Of a stretch of 37,597 nucleotides of DNA, positions 1 to 12,336 are shown one piece after another. The position numbers were made by a program, and so were the translations under genes. Within the stretch, counting starts at the first letter, position 1, and each line of letters starts with the position of its first letter. The notes under the pieces were generated by a model. That model did not search any database. It was not told the DNA's origin and saw nothing but the letters and a program-made list of their open reading frames with translations. The stretch is from Gamarada debralockiae (lineage: Eukaryota; Ascomycota; Leotiomycetes; Helotiales; Hyphodiscaceae), in the NCBI GenBank assembly GCA_002803225.1, contig NXFV01000184.1:1-37597 (forward strand), given 5' to 3'.

Positions 1-22
1 TGATTTCACACCAAAAATGACC

Positions 23-53
23 TGCGCAACTCGCTTACATGCGCAACTCGCTT
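23..53. repeat. short direct repeat
   Basis: The 14-base word TGCGCAACTCGCTT occurs twice in tandem, at 23-36 and 40-53, separated by three bases. It lies just outside the MITE-like element and belongs to the repeat-rich left edge. No function can be assigned. Confidence 0.6.
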
Positions 54-101
54 GCCGAGTACTACGATGTAATTTCACTTATGTAATCATTTACCAAGCT
101 T

Positions 102-582
102 CACCAGGGGGTGCGGTAATTCGCGCACCAGGTGTACTTAGCGAGGCCAAACCTCACCAAAACTTGCCTACTTCAAGTGTATATAAACTATTTTTCTTTT
201 AATCGAATTCTTTATAACTCTAATATATAATCTGAATTTTCTTAATGTTTAAATAGAATTTTATAGGTTATTTTTAATAATTTTCTTTAAAAAGTTATTA
301 GAGCCCAAAGTTAAGGTAGCTAAAATTTAGCTAATTTTATATGTAAATTAATTATTAACATACTTTTCTTAAAAATTAAGCAAGACTTACGAATTAAAAG
401 TAGAAGGTATTTAAAAGTATTAAACTTAATGTTATAAATAATCAATTATTTAAATATAAAGTGGTCTTACAATATATTTTTCTGGGGAATTTCACTTCTA
501 AAAAGGGTAGGTTTTGATAGTGTTTTGCCTTGCTAAGTACCTTTATCGATTTGTGGTGCGCGAATTAGTGCAACCCCTGGTG
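102..582. mobile_element. MITE-like element with 29-bp terminal inverted repeats
   Basis: A 29-bp sequence at 102-130 returns as an imperfect reverse complement at 554-582, with 26 of 29 positions matching. The ends read CACCAGGGG...CCCCTGGTG. The interior (about 190-500) is extremely AT-rich and has no coding potential, which fits a non-autonomous DNA transposon remnant, perhaps altered by C-to-T mutation. The outer flanks share only CTT next to each end, so a 3-bp target duplication is possible but weak. A third copy of the same end lies at 737-756. The superfamily cannot be assigned from this copy. Confidence 0.6.
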
Positions 583-736
583 CTTCACCCGACACTCGAA
601 AATTACAAGCCGTATTTAACTTTTCAACGCAACACGATATAAAAATTCCAAATTGACAAAATTGTTCAATGAAATTTTCTCTGCATTTATATCTCCGTTT
701 TATTTATTTAGTTGTTGCGGCTAGCAGGAAAATATA

Positions 737-756
737 GCGCAACCCCCTGGTGCTTG
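737..756. repeat. isolated copy of the MITE terminus
   Basis: The sequence around GCAACCCCCTGGTGCTT repeats the right end of the 102-582 element in the same orientation, about 170 bp further right. It may be the end of a longer or nested insertion, or a second eroded copy. No matching left end was found between 583 and 736. Confidence 0.45.
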
Positions 757-898
757 TGGCTGTTCATGACTGTGGCTGACGCGAGCTTGTGGCTGGTGAG
801 ACTGTGGCTGTGCGTTGTACGCTGAACTGAACAACCCCTCTTGCTGCCGGCCTTTGATGGTACACGCTAGAGCCGCGCGAGCTCGCGAGACCGCGACA

Positions 899-1080
899 GC
901 TCCCTATTGCACCCGAAAAGCGCTACTACATCCCCGAATATCGAGGCGACGGCTGCTGTCGCTCTCTATTGCCCCGAAAAGTGCTACTACATCCCCGAAC
1001 ATCGAGGCAACGGCTGCTGTCGCTCCCTATTTGCCTCCAAAAAAGTGCTACCAACCCCCCCGAACAGCGAGGCTTGCCGA
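899..1080. repeat. three-copy tandem repeat, about 62-bp unit
   Basis: Units start near 899, 961 and 1022. Each has a GCTCYCTATT start, a CCGAAAAG block, a GTGCTAC block, a CATCCCCGAA block and (units 1 and 2) a GGCTGCTGTC end. Units 1 and 2 differ at only a few positions; unit 3 is diverged and ends differently. Frames read open through it, but no recognisable protein results. It lies just upstream of the HET pseudogene and could be in its promoter or leader. Confidence 0.65.
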
Positions 1081-1247
1081 GCTGCGCACCTTTTAGTCAT
1101 TCAATATCATCACCAATTCCACTGCTAAAGACCTCTATTCTTGACAGTTTCGTGCTCATCCCCGCTTCACGGACACGACGATACAGCAACACTCGCATAG
1201 AAGAGTGTGTCTCGGACTTCACAATACCGAACTATATTTGCGGTAGA

Positions 1248-3380
1248 ATGGCTCAACCCGAGCTTATGAGTTCGGTGCCGCGTGAACTCCGAGAGCTATA
1301 CTATGATGTCGTAGTCTGTCCGGATCTGGCAGCAGAAGGGACAATGACACAGGCTTCCCGTTCTGCTAGCAGCAGTGTCCCTGAGAGAACAAGCCTGGTT
1401 TACAAGGATGACCTCCGAATACCCAAAGAGATAGGTCCTGTCATGACCTATGACGAGCAGTTAACCGTAACTGGAGGTGGATCGTACTTCACGCCTATGA
1501 TCATGCATGGGAATAAGAAAGATTTGGACCTTACCCGTGAAACTTTCCAACTACTCGATGTCCATCTGTCAATCCGCGTCTTGCATATTCTGCCAGCGAA
1601 GTCGCGGCTCGATGATATCGAATGCGTGCTCCACGTAGTGCGCTTGGTTGACAATCCCGTCTACGAAGCATTGTCTTATACTTGAGGAGACGAGTCTCAT
1701 CGAAGACGCATATCAGTCAACGGCCAGCGCTTCTCCATCACCAGTAATTTATGGGCTGCTCTACGCTACTTGCGCCACCCATTGGAAACCAGATGCCTCT
1801 GGGTGGACGCTATTTGCATCAATCAACAAAATGTCATGGAGAGGAACTTTATGGTTTCGCAAATGCATGTCATCTACCATAATTCGAAACGAGTCATTGC
1901 CTGGCTAGGAGATCCCACGGTACAGAGTGAACAAGCTTTCCGTTTCCTGGCGAAGTAAATGAGCGAAGGACCTCCGTTGGGTGATGACCAGGAGGGATGG
2001 CCAGCCGTTTTAGAAAACTCTAAGCCTATGCACGTCAACCTGTCAACTTGGGAGGGCCTCTTAGACATTTTCGGACGGCCTTGGTGGTCTCGAGCTTGGA
2101 TAGTACAGGAAGTCTCGTGCTCCCGCGCGGGGTGGACTTTGATGTGTGGCTCTTCTGAACTTAGCGGCAATCATCTCTCCTGCATACTTCCACGCTTCTT
2201 CGATGCCCTAGAAGAGTCAGAGGTGCCACCAGAGGCAAAAACTATTTTAGACAGCGGCCCATTTGCCGTTCTCAGGATGAGCTTAAGTCGTCAGGACCAG
2301 CTTGGGCAGGTGTTGGTGGACTATCGTCGCCAAAAAGCAAAGGAGGACAAAGATAAAGTATATGCTTTTATGAACATGGTAGCCCCCGCGATCACCGAGC
2401 TTCGACCCGATTACGGAAAGCCAACTGCTGAGGTGTACTATCAGACTGCTGTTCAGTTAATCGTCAAGGGAGATGACCTCAAGGTGCTTAGTATTTGTGA
2501 GAATCGGGACAAGGAAGAATTACAAAGTCTAACTAGCATTGATGGAATCCCACGTAAATTCCTCCCTGGTTTACCCACCTGGGTTCCCAACTGGTCAGAA
2601 GAAAGGATTTCATCAGAGTTATGGGGTGGCTATATAAGTGAAAAAGTTGCCTATCCATTTGAAGTATCATGGGGGAAAGCCCCGAAGGTGAAATTCCATG
2701 GGAGCTCGCTGGTCGATTCCAAAGGTCTTCTCACGATTCGAGCAAAGACTATAGCCACTGTCGAGCAACTTGGTCGAGATCTTTACGGCGGAACATTCGG
2801 TGAAGCCATTCAAGATGCTTTCAGACTAGTTGCGAACACCTCCATAGTCGTCCCGGCGGGTCAAAACGGAGGCGATGGTATATTGCGATCGTTCACATTA
2901 GATCGAGATTCCGAAGGCAAGAGGACATACGATGATATTGCCAGTGAGCCCCCAGAGATCACTCGAAGCATGCATCGAGCCATCATCGGCCGCAGATTCT
3001 TCCGAACCAAAGAAGGTTTTGTCGGACTTGGCCCTTGTGGACTTAAAATCAACGACAAAGTCGTGCTAGTTCCAGGATGCCATGTCCCCATAACATTTCG
3101 CGCGAGCCTCTTCGTGAAAGAGAGAAACAAAATAAAATGCGATAACCATGAGAAAGTTGAGGTGTGTTTACCTCTTGGATGTGCGAAGAATTTTGTCGTA
3201 GTTGCGCAGCGATATGAGGTTATCGGTGAGACGTGTAAGTATGCCTACTCTATGAGGTGGCGCAGAAGCTTAAGTGTCACAGATCTTCATGGGGTGATGA
3301 ACGGTGAGCTGAGTTCGATCTTAGAGAGTGACCTGGAAGAATTTATTCTTGCTGGAACGGAGGAAAAGGTTAAACTATGA
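1248..3380 (+). pseudogene. HET-domain (heterokaryon incompatibility) protein, two in-frame stops
   Basis: Frame 3 reads as a HET-domain protein for 711 codons from the ATG at 1248, apart from TGA at 1683-1685 and TAA at 1956-1958. Family landmarks are in order: YEALSYT followed by the stop and then GDE (the family reads YEALSYTWG, so this Trp codon is now TGA), LWVDAICINQQN near 1800, RPWWSRAWIVQEV near 2080, and a KDKVYAFMNMV block near 2360. Length suits HET-6-type proteins. The second stop sits between AAG and ATG and fits a CAA to TAA change, a CpA to TpA transition. I tested GTAAATGAG at 1955 as an intron donor, but no nearby AG keeps the frame. HET proteins trigger cell death after fusion of unlike strains; this copy should make only a truncated product. 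Sequencing error is the alternative. Confidence 0.85.
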
Positions 3381-3745
3381 CCTTTTAACAGGCAGTGGAA
3401 GGGCAGAGTGTAGGGCTGGCCAGGGTTCTGGTTGGAAGGGATTAAGGATTAGAATATAAGACTAGAAGAGGGGCTTATATACAAGACTGGTGGGACATCA
3501 GGGACATCCAGCCCAATTTTCAAGGTCACTGCAATCACGTCTCACGGTCCAGGAATACATGTAGATCCTGTTTTCTTCATCTCATTCGACGAAACCACTT
3601 TTCATATGTACAATTGTTCGCTAACTGGAAAAAGACAAATGCAGTAATGTATCAAGAAGCGCATAGAAAGCCTAATAGCCCACTAAAGCCCATGCAATAA
3701 CCCGGCAACGCCGTGCAAACATCATGCAAATGCGATCAACATCCA
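3381..3745. other. convergent intergenic region
   Basis: The gap lies between the 3' ends of the HET pseudogene (+) and the sulfite reductase gene (-). It should hold both 3' untranslated regions. I see no gene, repeat or structured element in it. Confidence 0.6.
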
Positions 3746-6700
3746 TTATTCCTCGTCAGATTCTTCCTCCGCGACCTGTACAATGTCAGCATTATTCGAG
3801 TAAAGGTGCTCTGAATTAATTGGGATACTCACATCATCATGGAAAGTCTTCCCCTCAGTCGTCTCCTTAATCATTCCAATACGAATGCAGAAATCACCAA
3901 AGTGCTCTCCCTTCTCCCGCTCTTGAGAGTACCGCCTCAGCAATGGCTTCATAATCTCCAGAATCTCATCCTCCTTGATGCTGCTCCGGTACAATTTATT
4001 CAAGCGCTGGCCATGATAACCTCCACCCAAATACATATTGTAAGCACCATAAGCCTTTCCGACGAAAGCGACTTCCGCCAACCAAGGTCGAGCGCAACCG
4101 TTGGGGCATCCAGTCATGCGCATGACGATGGAATCCTGTCGCATGCCGTTCTCCTCGATGACCCCTTCAAGCTTGGTGATCAGCTCCGGAAGGTAGCGCT
4201 CACTCTCAGCCATGGCAAGACCACAGGTTGGGAATGCAACACAAGCTGAGGACGAGAGACGTAGGCCAGAGAATTGAACATTGTCGAGCTTGTACTTGGT
4301 CATCATCTGCTTGATTTGCGGCAGCTGCTCATCGGTGATGTTGCTAGCAATTAAATGCTGGTTTCCAGTCAAGCGGAACTCGCCCTTCATGACCTTTGCA
4401 ATCTCACGGAGACCAGTCTTCATTGGAAATTCGGCGGTATCTTCAATACGACCATTCTCAATGAAGAAGGTGAAATGGTTCAATCCGTTCTCATCCTTTT
4501 GCCAACCGAAAGTATCGATGTTGCTCTGGAACTTGAATGGTCGAGCCTTCTCGAATTTCTGGCCCCAGATCTCTTCAACCTTGCCGCGGAAGACATCAAC
4601 GCCCATATCGTCGATGGTGTACTTTAGACGAGCATGCTTGCGGTTCTTGCGATCACCATGATCACGCTGGACAAGCATTACCTTCTCACAAGCGATGTGG
4701 ACTTGATCTGTCGAGACAAAGCCAAGCGTGCTTCCTGTTCGAGGGTACGTCTTCTTGTTGTTGTGTGTGACACCCATACCACCACCAGCGAGAAGGTTGA
4801 AACCAACTAAGCTACCATCCTGGCCCTTGATTGCAATCAGACCGATATCGTGAGCGTAGACATCAGTATCGTTGTGTGGAGGAATCGCGATTGTGATCTT
4901 GAACTTTCTGGGGAGATAGGTCGGACCGTAGAGGGGCTCAAAATCTTGAACAGCATCACCCGCAATCTGGGTCTTCTTGTCGTTCTCATCCTTGAGCCAG
5001 ATCTCGTGGTAAGCAGTGGTTGATGGCAGGAGGTGATCGGAGATCTTCTTCGAGCAGGCGTAAACTTCGCGGTGGTACTTTGAGGCAGTTGGCAGACTGC
5101 TGCACATGACGTTTCTGTTGACATCACCACAAGCAGCGATGGTGGTCATTAAAGCCTTGTTGATGGCCTGCATAGCCTTCTTGAGCTTGCCCTTGACAAC
5201 ACCGTGGAACTGGAAGGTTTGACGGGTGGTCAACTTCATCGTCTCGTTTCCGAAGTTGTCGCTGACATCATCCATTTGAATCCATTGCTGAGGAGTTGCG
5301 ACACCACCAGGTAACCTGCATCGAATCATGAACGAGTATGCTGGCTCAAGACCTTGTGCCTTGCGCTCATCTCGCAGATCACGATCGTCTTGCATGTAGG
5401 TACCGTGGAATTTGGTCAACTGTTGATCAGAAGCGGAGATGGCACCAGTGGTAGTGTCATTAAGTCCCTCTTGGATTGTTCCTCGAAGGTAGTTAGACGC
5501 AAGCTTGATATCTTCGTTGGTGATTGGCGGGGGCTCCTCCGGAAGACCCTCGACCTTGTCAACACCCAAAGCGCGCCAGATGAGAGGCTCCCAGTTCTGA
5601 TAACCAGTCTGGAATGAATCTGGATCTTGATCATCCCCAAGCCCAATATCAGCAAGGCGCTTTCCACCAAGATTCGCCATGACACGGTCAAGATCCTTTC
5701 CTGGCTTGTTGTAGTAATGCTTGTCCTCCTTACGAGGCCAGTAATGGCTGTCACCGAGTGCAAAGACGGAGAAGTTGACTGCCGCAAGGTCAAGCTCAGT
5801 GTTGTCCTTGATAGCATCCCAGAAAGCGCGGCCATTTTGCGGGAATTCTCCCTGACCGGCGGTACTGGTAAGAAGAACAACATTCTCTTCGTTTGCGAGA
5901 TCCTCAATTGGATAGTCTTCCATAGCCATGACGAGAGTCTTGAGACCACGAGCCTTTCCACGGTTACCCAGGCGCTTAGCGAGGGTCTCGGCATTTCCGT
6001 TATCTGAGGCAAATAGAATTGTCAAAGGTGCCCCAAGAATGCCCTCCAGCATTTGGTTGTAGGCATCCTTTGCCTTTCGCTTTTGGAGGGCTCGCACTTC
6101 GGAACCGTAATCTTCGGAAAGGTTGGATGAGAATTCGGGATGTCTCTTCATCAACTGAGTAAGGTGGTTGTCTCGTGCCAAGAATTCCTTAAGTTCATTC
6201 TTGATACGCTCGGAGTCTAATGAGAAGTTTGGCTCGCCTTGGTCCTCGTTCTGTGGATTCCATCGGTATAATGGCCAGTATCCAAGGTCGACAGCTTTCT
6301 TCGTCTCTTGGAGAACAGTCAACGGAGAGTCGTTCTCTTTGAAATAAGGAAGGTATGCAACAACGACCGAGGGGCCATCGAACTGGTCTGCCTCAATCAT
6401 CGCCTGCAAAACTTGGGTGTACGAGCTGTAGACTGCGACAGATGCAACATAGGCATTTCCGTAGTTCATTGCATAGAGACCGATATCCTTCTTTCTTCGC
6501 TCGGCATCGGCTGCTGCTCGCTCGGAGTATGGGGTTGAATCAATGATGAGCATGTTGATATTCTCGCCAGATGCAATGACGTGGTGAACACCAGAGTTTC
6601 CAAGGTCGTAAGCCCATGCATCGGAACCAACCAACCAAGATGACTCCTTTCTGAATAAGCCCTGCTTGGAAAGTAAATCCCTCGACAAAGGAGAGCCGTC

Positions 6701-8554
6701 CATCTGAAGACGAGCAATAATCTCCTCAGCTATCTCGTCACCCGCGCTGGGAGACCACTTCGAGAGCCAAGATTTTGGCGCTTCTGTAATGAACTCCTTG
6801 GAGTTCGCTGCTTGCTCAACTTCAGCAATAAATCGTTGACGGTGTTCTTTTCTAGCCAACAGCGACCCAAACCCAAATTCGGGGTTTGAAGCGATAGTAG
6901 CAGAAATACCAGCATTTTGCGAATGAAGAGCGTTCGCCAGATACAATCTCTTGCCAAAGATTTGATCCAAAATCTTCATGTATGCGCTCTCAACCTTTGG
7001 TTGTGAGAGATTGTATGCTTCCAGAGATTCCGTAGGACCATCGGCATTCCCAACTTCCAAATTTTGAATTGGCTTCTCGGATTTCAAATTTTGCAGGATA
7101 CCACGAAGAGCTTGTCGAACCGTCTCTGGCGCGATATAACCTAATTGATGGCCAACGATCGTCTCAACACCGCCACCAGGCCCAGCCTTCAAAGTCGTGA
7201 GCAAATCTAAAAGCAAAGGGCCCCATTTTGTCGTCTTTCTTCGGATTTGCTCCAAAACCGCTATCCGCTTGATCGATTTTGGAATAGTCTCGACCAGCTT
7301 CGATCCTAACCAGGGTCTGTACAACCGCGTAGTAATTATACCAACCTTCGCAAAGATCTCGTTCGAGTTGGCAGCATCGATAGCCTGAGCAAAAGCTCCA
7401 ACATCCGAGCCAAAAATAAAAAGCGCATTTTCAGCATTTGCCGGACCCGAGTATTCGAAAGGAGTGTATTCTCGTCCCACGCTTTGCTTCAATTGAGCCC
7501 AGATTCCGGACACAAAGTTGTAAATATCGTCTGAGGTGATAGCTCGTACGGTGGCACTTTCAACAGTTGTCGCGGAAGAAACACTGGTCTTGCCGTTGCT
7601 GTCCACACTGCTTTCTCTGCCTGATTTTGACGATCCCACAGATGATGCCTTCGAAGGGACTTCTGCAGCAACCGGCTCGACCGGTAGAGCAGAGATAGTC
7701 TCAACACCTTCCATTGCAGTGGGCAGAGACGGGGCTTCTGCGATCGTAGCAATTCTGCCATCGTCCGCGTAAATGCTTGTTCCTCCAATCTTGCTTCTCT
7801 GGAATGCCTTGACAGCACCCAGGTTCAAGATCTCTCTTACAACATCAACATCTTCGAATTGAATATGGTTGTCTTGAGCGGAAGATCCAGCATCAAAGAA
7901 ATGTATGACACCCTTTCCAGACTTGATTGCGAGAGCGTGAGATGTCAATGCAATATCTTGTGCCTCTTGTAGTGTCTCGGATTGCAGGAACGTGAAGCCA
8001 GAATTTCGGATTGACGTAATGGAGGAGTAGTCGGGATAGTGTGCGGGTTGCAGTGAGACGTGGATCACGACTGGGAGGTTTGCAAGTCGGTAGAGGTGGG
8101 GGACAGAAGAGATGAGGATCGAGGAGCTTGTAGTGACAGAGACAAGCTTGCCATTGCGAATTGGAGTGAAGACTGATAATAAGGGATCGGCATTGTGTCT
8201 GATAGTTTGAATCTGAGACAGATATGTTAGCATAAGTCACGACAAAGTCAAGACAAAGCTTCACCTCTGGGACACCACTCTCGCTGGCAGCAACAAGACT
8301 CTTATCCTTGCGACTAGCATATCTGCCCAAATGCAAAGAGAATTCGGACTCAATTGACTGGGCTGGTTGAACAGAGACAATTATATCACTGGACAAGTAT
8401 GCAATTCTTGCCACTATTCACAATTGTCGTCAGTAAGAGTTCCACGGACATGATTCGGGCAGCGCGGGGTGCTTTGGAATACAAAGGTGCCAGAAAAGTG
8501 CATAAACACACCAGCTTCTTCAGGCGTACGAATCTTCAATGAAGTCGACGCCAT
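3746..8554 (-). CDS. MET5: sulfite reductase [NADPH] beta subunit (hemoprotein)
   Basis: The enzyme reduces sulfite to sulfide in cytosolic sulfate assimilation, partnered by a Met10-type flavoprotein. Exons are 8554-8512, 8413-8265 and 8212-3746, giving 1552 residues. The introns (8414-8511 and 8213-8264) have TTACTGAC and GCTAAC branch sites and join TPEEA-V-ARIAYLSSD and SGVPE-IQT correctly. The order is an N-terminal pyruvate-ferredoxin-oxidoreductase-like region, a flavodoxin domain (ILFASDNGNAETLAKRL near residue 795), then siroheme/Fe4S4 reductase repeats. The four cluster cysteines are in CVAFPTC (near 1389) and CPNGC (near 1435). Length and layout match yeast Met5/Ecm17. In-frame ATGs at 8632 and 8728 could extend the N-terminus; I chose 8554 because homology begins there. 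CCAAT boxes lie at 8738 and 8753. Confidence 0.95.
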
Positions 8555-9476
8555 ATTGTCAATGTGATGGTGATCCCTCCGCAGCGAGTGAGGAGAGGAA
8601 GGTTGGGCAGGTTTCTGGAAGAGAAATGCCATAATATTTCTCTGGGACTCCTTCTCTAGTTCATTCTTGAGGCGATATTCGGGAGAGTGCTCGGAAGCTT
8701 TGAACAGGGGTCCCCTCAATACCTCCACAGAAATGGGCCAATGGGAGCGGAGCCAATTACTCAGCCGAGGTGATTTTAGAGGATTACTGCTGAAGAAAGC
8801 AGTGGCCGTAGTGAAAGAGCGGGGAGAAAAGTGTCAAGTGATGAGCAAATGGAGTTTAGTCAGTCTTTCAGAAAATCGAGGTTGTGACAAGTTGAGCACG
8901 CAATTTTTAAAAACTGCCTCAAGGTGAATATATACACCCACCTCCGAATGGTTACGAAATTGCGTGATTTTGAATTTCGATTCCTATGTACAGTAAGTGA
9001 CGCCTTTGAAGCGGAAGAACAAAAGAAGGCTTTAGTCGCCCCATTTTTTGTTGCAATCTAGAGTGTTCTTAGAAAAGGCCGAATAAGAAAAGCTCACCAG
9101 ATCGAAGATTGCAAACAGCTCTTGATCGTTGCCTATCATGTGAAGATACCCACATGTCTCAATCACTCAACCAGACTCTTCGATTGAGGTTCAAATGGGC
9201 AAGTCAATTGGTCTTAGAATGTCCAAGGAAGTCCTCCGCAAAACCTCCACTCACTAGAAGAGAATCAACGATGCCGCTGGCTTCCGTTTCTTGCGTCTCT
9301 GAATTACTATCTAAATCATTATATATTCACAGACCCAGTACTATTGCGTCTGTGGTCAATCGAAACTCTCAAAGATACACCAGAAAGCCTCTCTACGGGA
9401 TACCCAAAACGCCTCTCCGCTGTGTTTACAACCATATTCCATCTGTTCGTTCACCTTGCACCATTCAATCTCCGTC
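8555..9476. promoter_or_regulatory. sulfite reductase promoter region and KEI1 3' flank
   Basis: This 0.9-kb gap is upstream of the sulfite reductase gene and downstream of KEI1; both are on the minus strand. CCAAT boxes are visible at 8738-8742 and 8753-8757, 180-200 bp upstream of the chosen start. E-box-like CATGTG (9137) and CACATG (9151) lie further up. I did not find a clear Cys3/MetR palindrome. The open frame from 8728 into exon 1 makes a longer N-terminus possible. No other gene is supported. Confidence 0.4.
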
Positions 9477-10487
9477 TCATGTCTTCACGATATTGGGTGA
9501 TGGAACTGGAGGTCCAGTTCCACTCCTTGCCCGTCTTTCCCTCTCCAAAGTCCCAGGTGGTCCAGCAGGCGTCTTTGAGGTTTTAAACCTCCCATCCAAT
9601 CCCTTAACCCAAGCATCATCAGCCACACCTCCAAGCCAATAGCTCTCCCCAACCTTGACCATAATCCTGCCCAACTTGCCCTTCCATCCTGCACCCTGAG
9701 GAGTTCCAACAGCGAATGGGTTCTCCGCTGGCGCGTCAGCAGCGCCATCTGTGTGGAGATGCAATTTCGTTGATGAATTCGAGTAGATGTGTTGTCGTAA
9801 AACTTGTCTCGCATATGCCATTACCACGAGAATGAAGTATACCCGAATCAAGGTCAAGAACACCACAACCAGTATACTTGGTATGCTCTCTTCAATCTGC
9901 ACACCATGCCCAAGACTCGGAGCTTGTGTAGACCCGATCTTCGCTCCGGATGTTGCGAATGCAACTGCTTCCTGTCCGGCTGTGGCAATCACATCCACCT
10001 TGCTAACATTGTACTGAGGATTTGTGAAACCAGCCGTATCGTCAACCATTCCAGCTCCTGGAGCACCGCTGGGAACACCCGTATTTGCATCATTGGCGCT
10101 GACGGCGAGGAACCACGTCACGGCGAAAGCAGCTGTGAAAGCAGTGTTGATAATCGTATCGAAGATATAGAGCCATGCCAACGCCAGATTGTGGAACGGT
10201 GTTGCCTTTCGGATGTGAGGCATGAGGAAGGCGAGGATGCCCAGCGCGACAACGGAGTATATATACATGGAGAGTTGCAGTGGTGAGAGTTGGAGGCCTG
10301 TGAGAATAGCGAGGAGTCCGAAGAAACCAGTGACTTTATTGAAGATCATCGAGAGCGAAATCATCTCTACGCCTGTTCGCAGGCTCATAACAACGAGGAA
10401 TGCCTACGTTTCATTAGCCTTGTTCGTTGCGAAGAACCCGATGTAGGTTCGGGGTTGGAGCTTGGGGTATGTACTTACCCTCGGCAT
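9477..10487 (-). CDS. KEI1: inositolphosphorylceramide synthase subunit Kei1 (DUF1753)
   Basis: Kei1 is the Golgi regulatory subunit of inositolphosphorylceramide synthase and works with the catalytic subunit Aur1 in sphingolipid synthesis. Exon 1 (10487-10479) codes only MPR. A 75-nt intron (10404-10478, donor GTAAGT, branch GCTAATG) follows, then exon 2 (10403-9477), for 311 residues. The join gives MPRAFLVVMSLRTGVE, the family's characteristic start. The protein has about four membrane segments: three near residues 12-95 and one near 175-200 (SILVVVFLTLIRVYFILVV). A Gly/Ala-rich loop lies between, and a basic Pro-rich tail follows. It is longer than yeast Kei1 (about 220 residues), mainly through the loop and tail. 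Assignment rests on the N-terminal motif and topology. Confidence 0.85.
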
Positions 10488-11050
10488 GGTAAGGAATTTG
10501 GAATGAAACATTGTGTGCTTCGTGAGCAGATTGTAAGGAGTGTCTAGTCAGGAAGTTGGATGTAGAAGAGGAGTTCGTTGTCGTTAATGATGTTCAAAAG
10601 ATGCGCTGCCCGAGTTTGCCGGGCTGACGATGGTTCAAGGCTTGGCGCCGGATCGACAACATAAAAATTCTAAATTATGCTTGTAATTTTCTAAATTAAC
10701 AACAATCTTATTACTTGATAAAGGGGCTAAGTTCATTTTCACTCCCGGATATTTGGATTCAAGATATTATTTGTCCGAGTCTTTTCAAATAGTCATAAGA
10801 GTGGAGCTACGAGTCCTACAATCACTGGGCCCGAGTGAGGATTGGAGGCTCAGCTAGCAAGAGATCCTCTTCATTATATCCTTTCTAATCGCTGAACGAT
10901 TGCTTCAATATTACTACAATATTATTTGCGGACACCTAAGATTCGCCGGTACCATACAATGCTGCCAAAACCGCTGAACGCTATGCTCATATCCTTGAAA
11001 GTATCCCTTCAAACCAGACAATTGAATCGAAGGCCCCTCTCCCAGTCCAT
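10488..11050. promoter_or_regulatory. KEI1 upstream region and YPT6 3' flank
   Basis: This 563-bp gap between two minus-strand genes should contain the KEI1 promoter and the YPT6 3' untranslated region. It is AT-rich around 10660-10730. I see no conserved motif I can name and no open frame worth reporting. Confidence 0.4.
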
Positions 11051-11998
<948 letters not shown>

Positions 11999-12336
11999 CT
12001 TGTCTGTAGTTTTCCCACGTTCGAGTTTGAAATCGAGAGTATTCGAATGCGAATATCCAGGAATTTAATTAGGCAGACGTAATTCGGAATCTGGTTCAGT
12101 GGCTTAAGGCGCAGCGGTTGAAGTATGGGGGATAGGGAGAGCGGATTAAGGAGAGCCACATCGGCCATTTTTGGTGATAGCCCTGCGCTATTCAATATGC
12201 CGCTAAAATTCACAATGGTGGCACGATCGGGCCACCGTAGCTATCGCAAAACTTCCACAAAAATTGTCATCCAAGTTGAACCCGACTTTTGGTTGACCGC
12301 ACGATGAAATAGGATTGTGGACGACCACAAATAAAA
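11999..12336. promoter_or_regulatory. bidirectional promoter, YPT6 / NOP53
   Basis: A 338-bp gap separates the divergent starts of YPT6 and NOP53 and must hold both promoters. A short inverted repeat, GGTGGC and GCCACC around ACGATCGG, lies near 12220-12238. No TATA box is evident. No other gene is supported. Confidence 0.5.

Noticed and set aside
1955..2064. An intron explaining the TAA in the HET gene (donor GTAAATGAG).
   Set aside because: I checked each AG from 1968 to 2064, and none gives a length divisible by three. The frame is already continuous across the stop, so a point-mutated codon fits better.
3839..7818. Numerous plus-strand and alternative-frame open frames over the sulfite reductase gene.
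   Set aside because: They overlap a long, clearly homologous 1488-codon exon and show no independent features.
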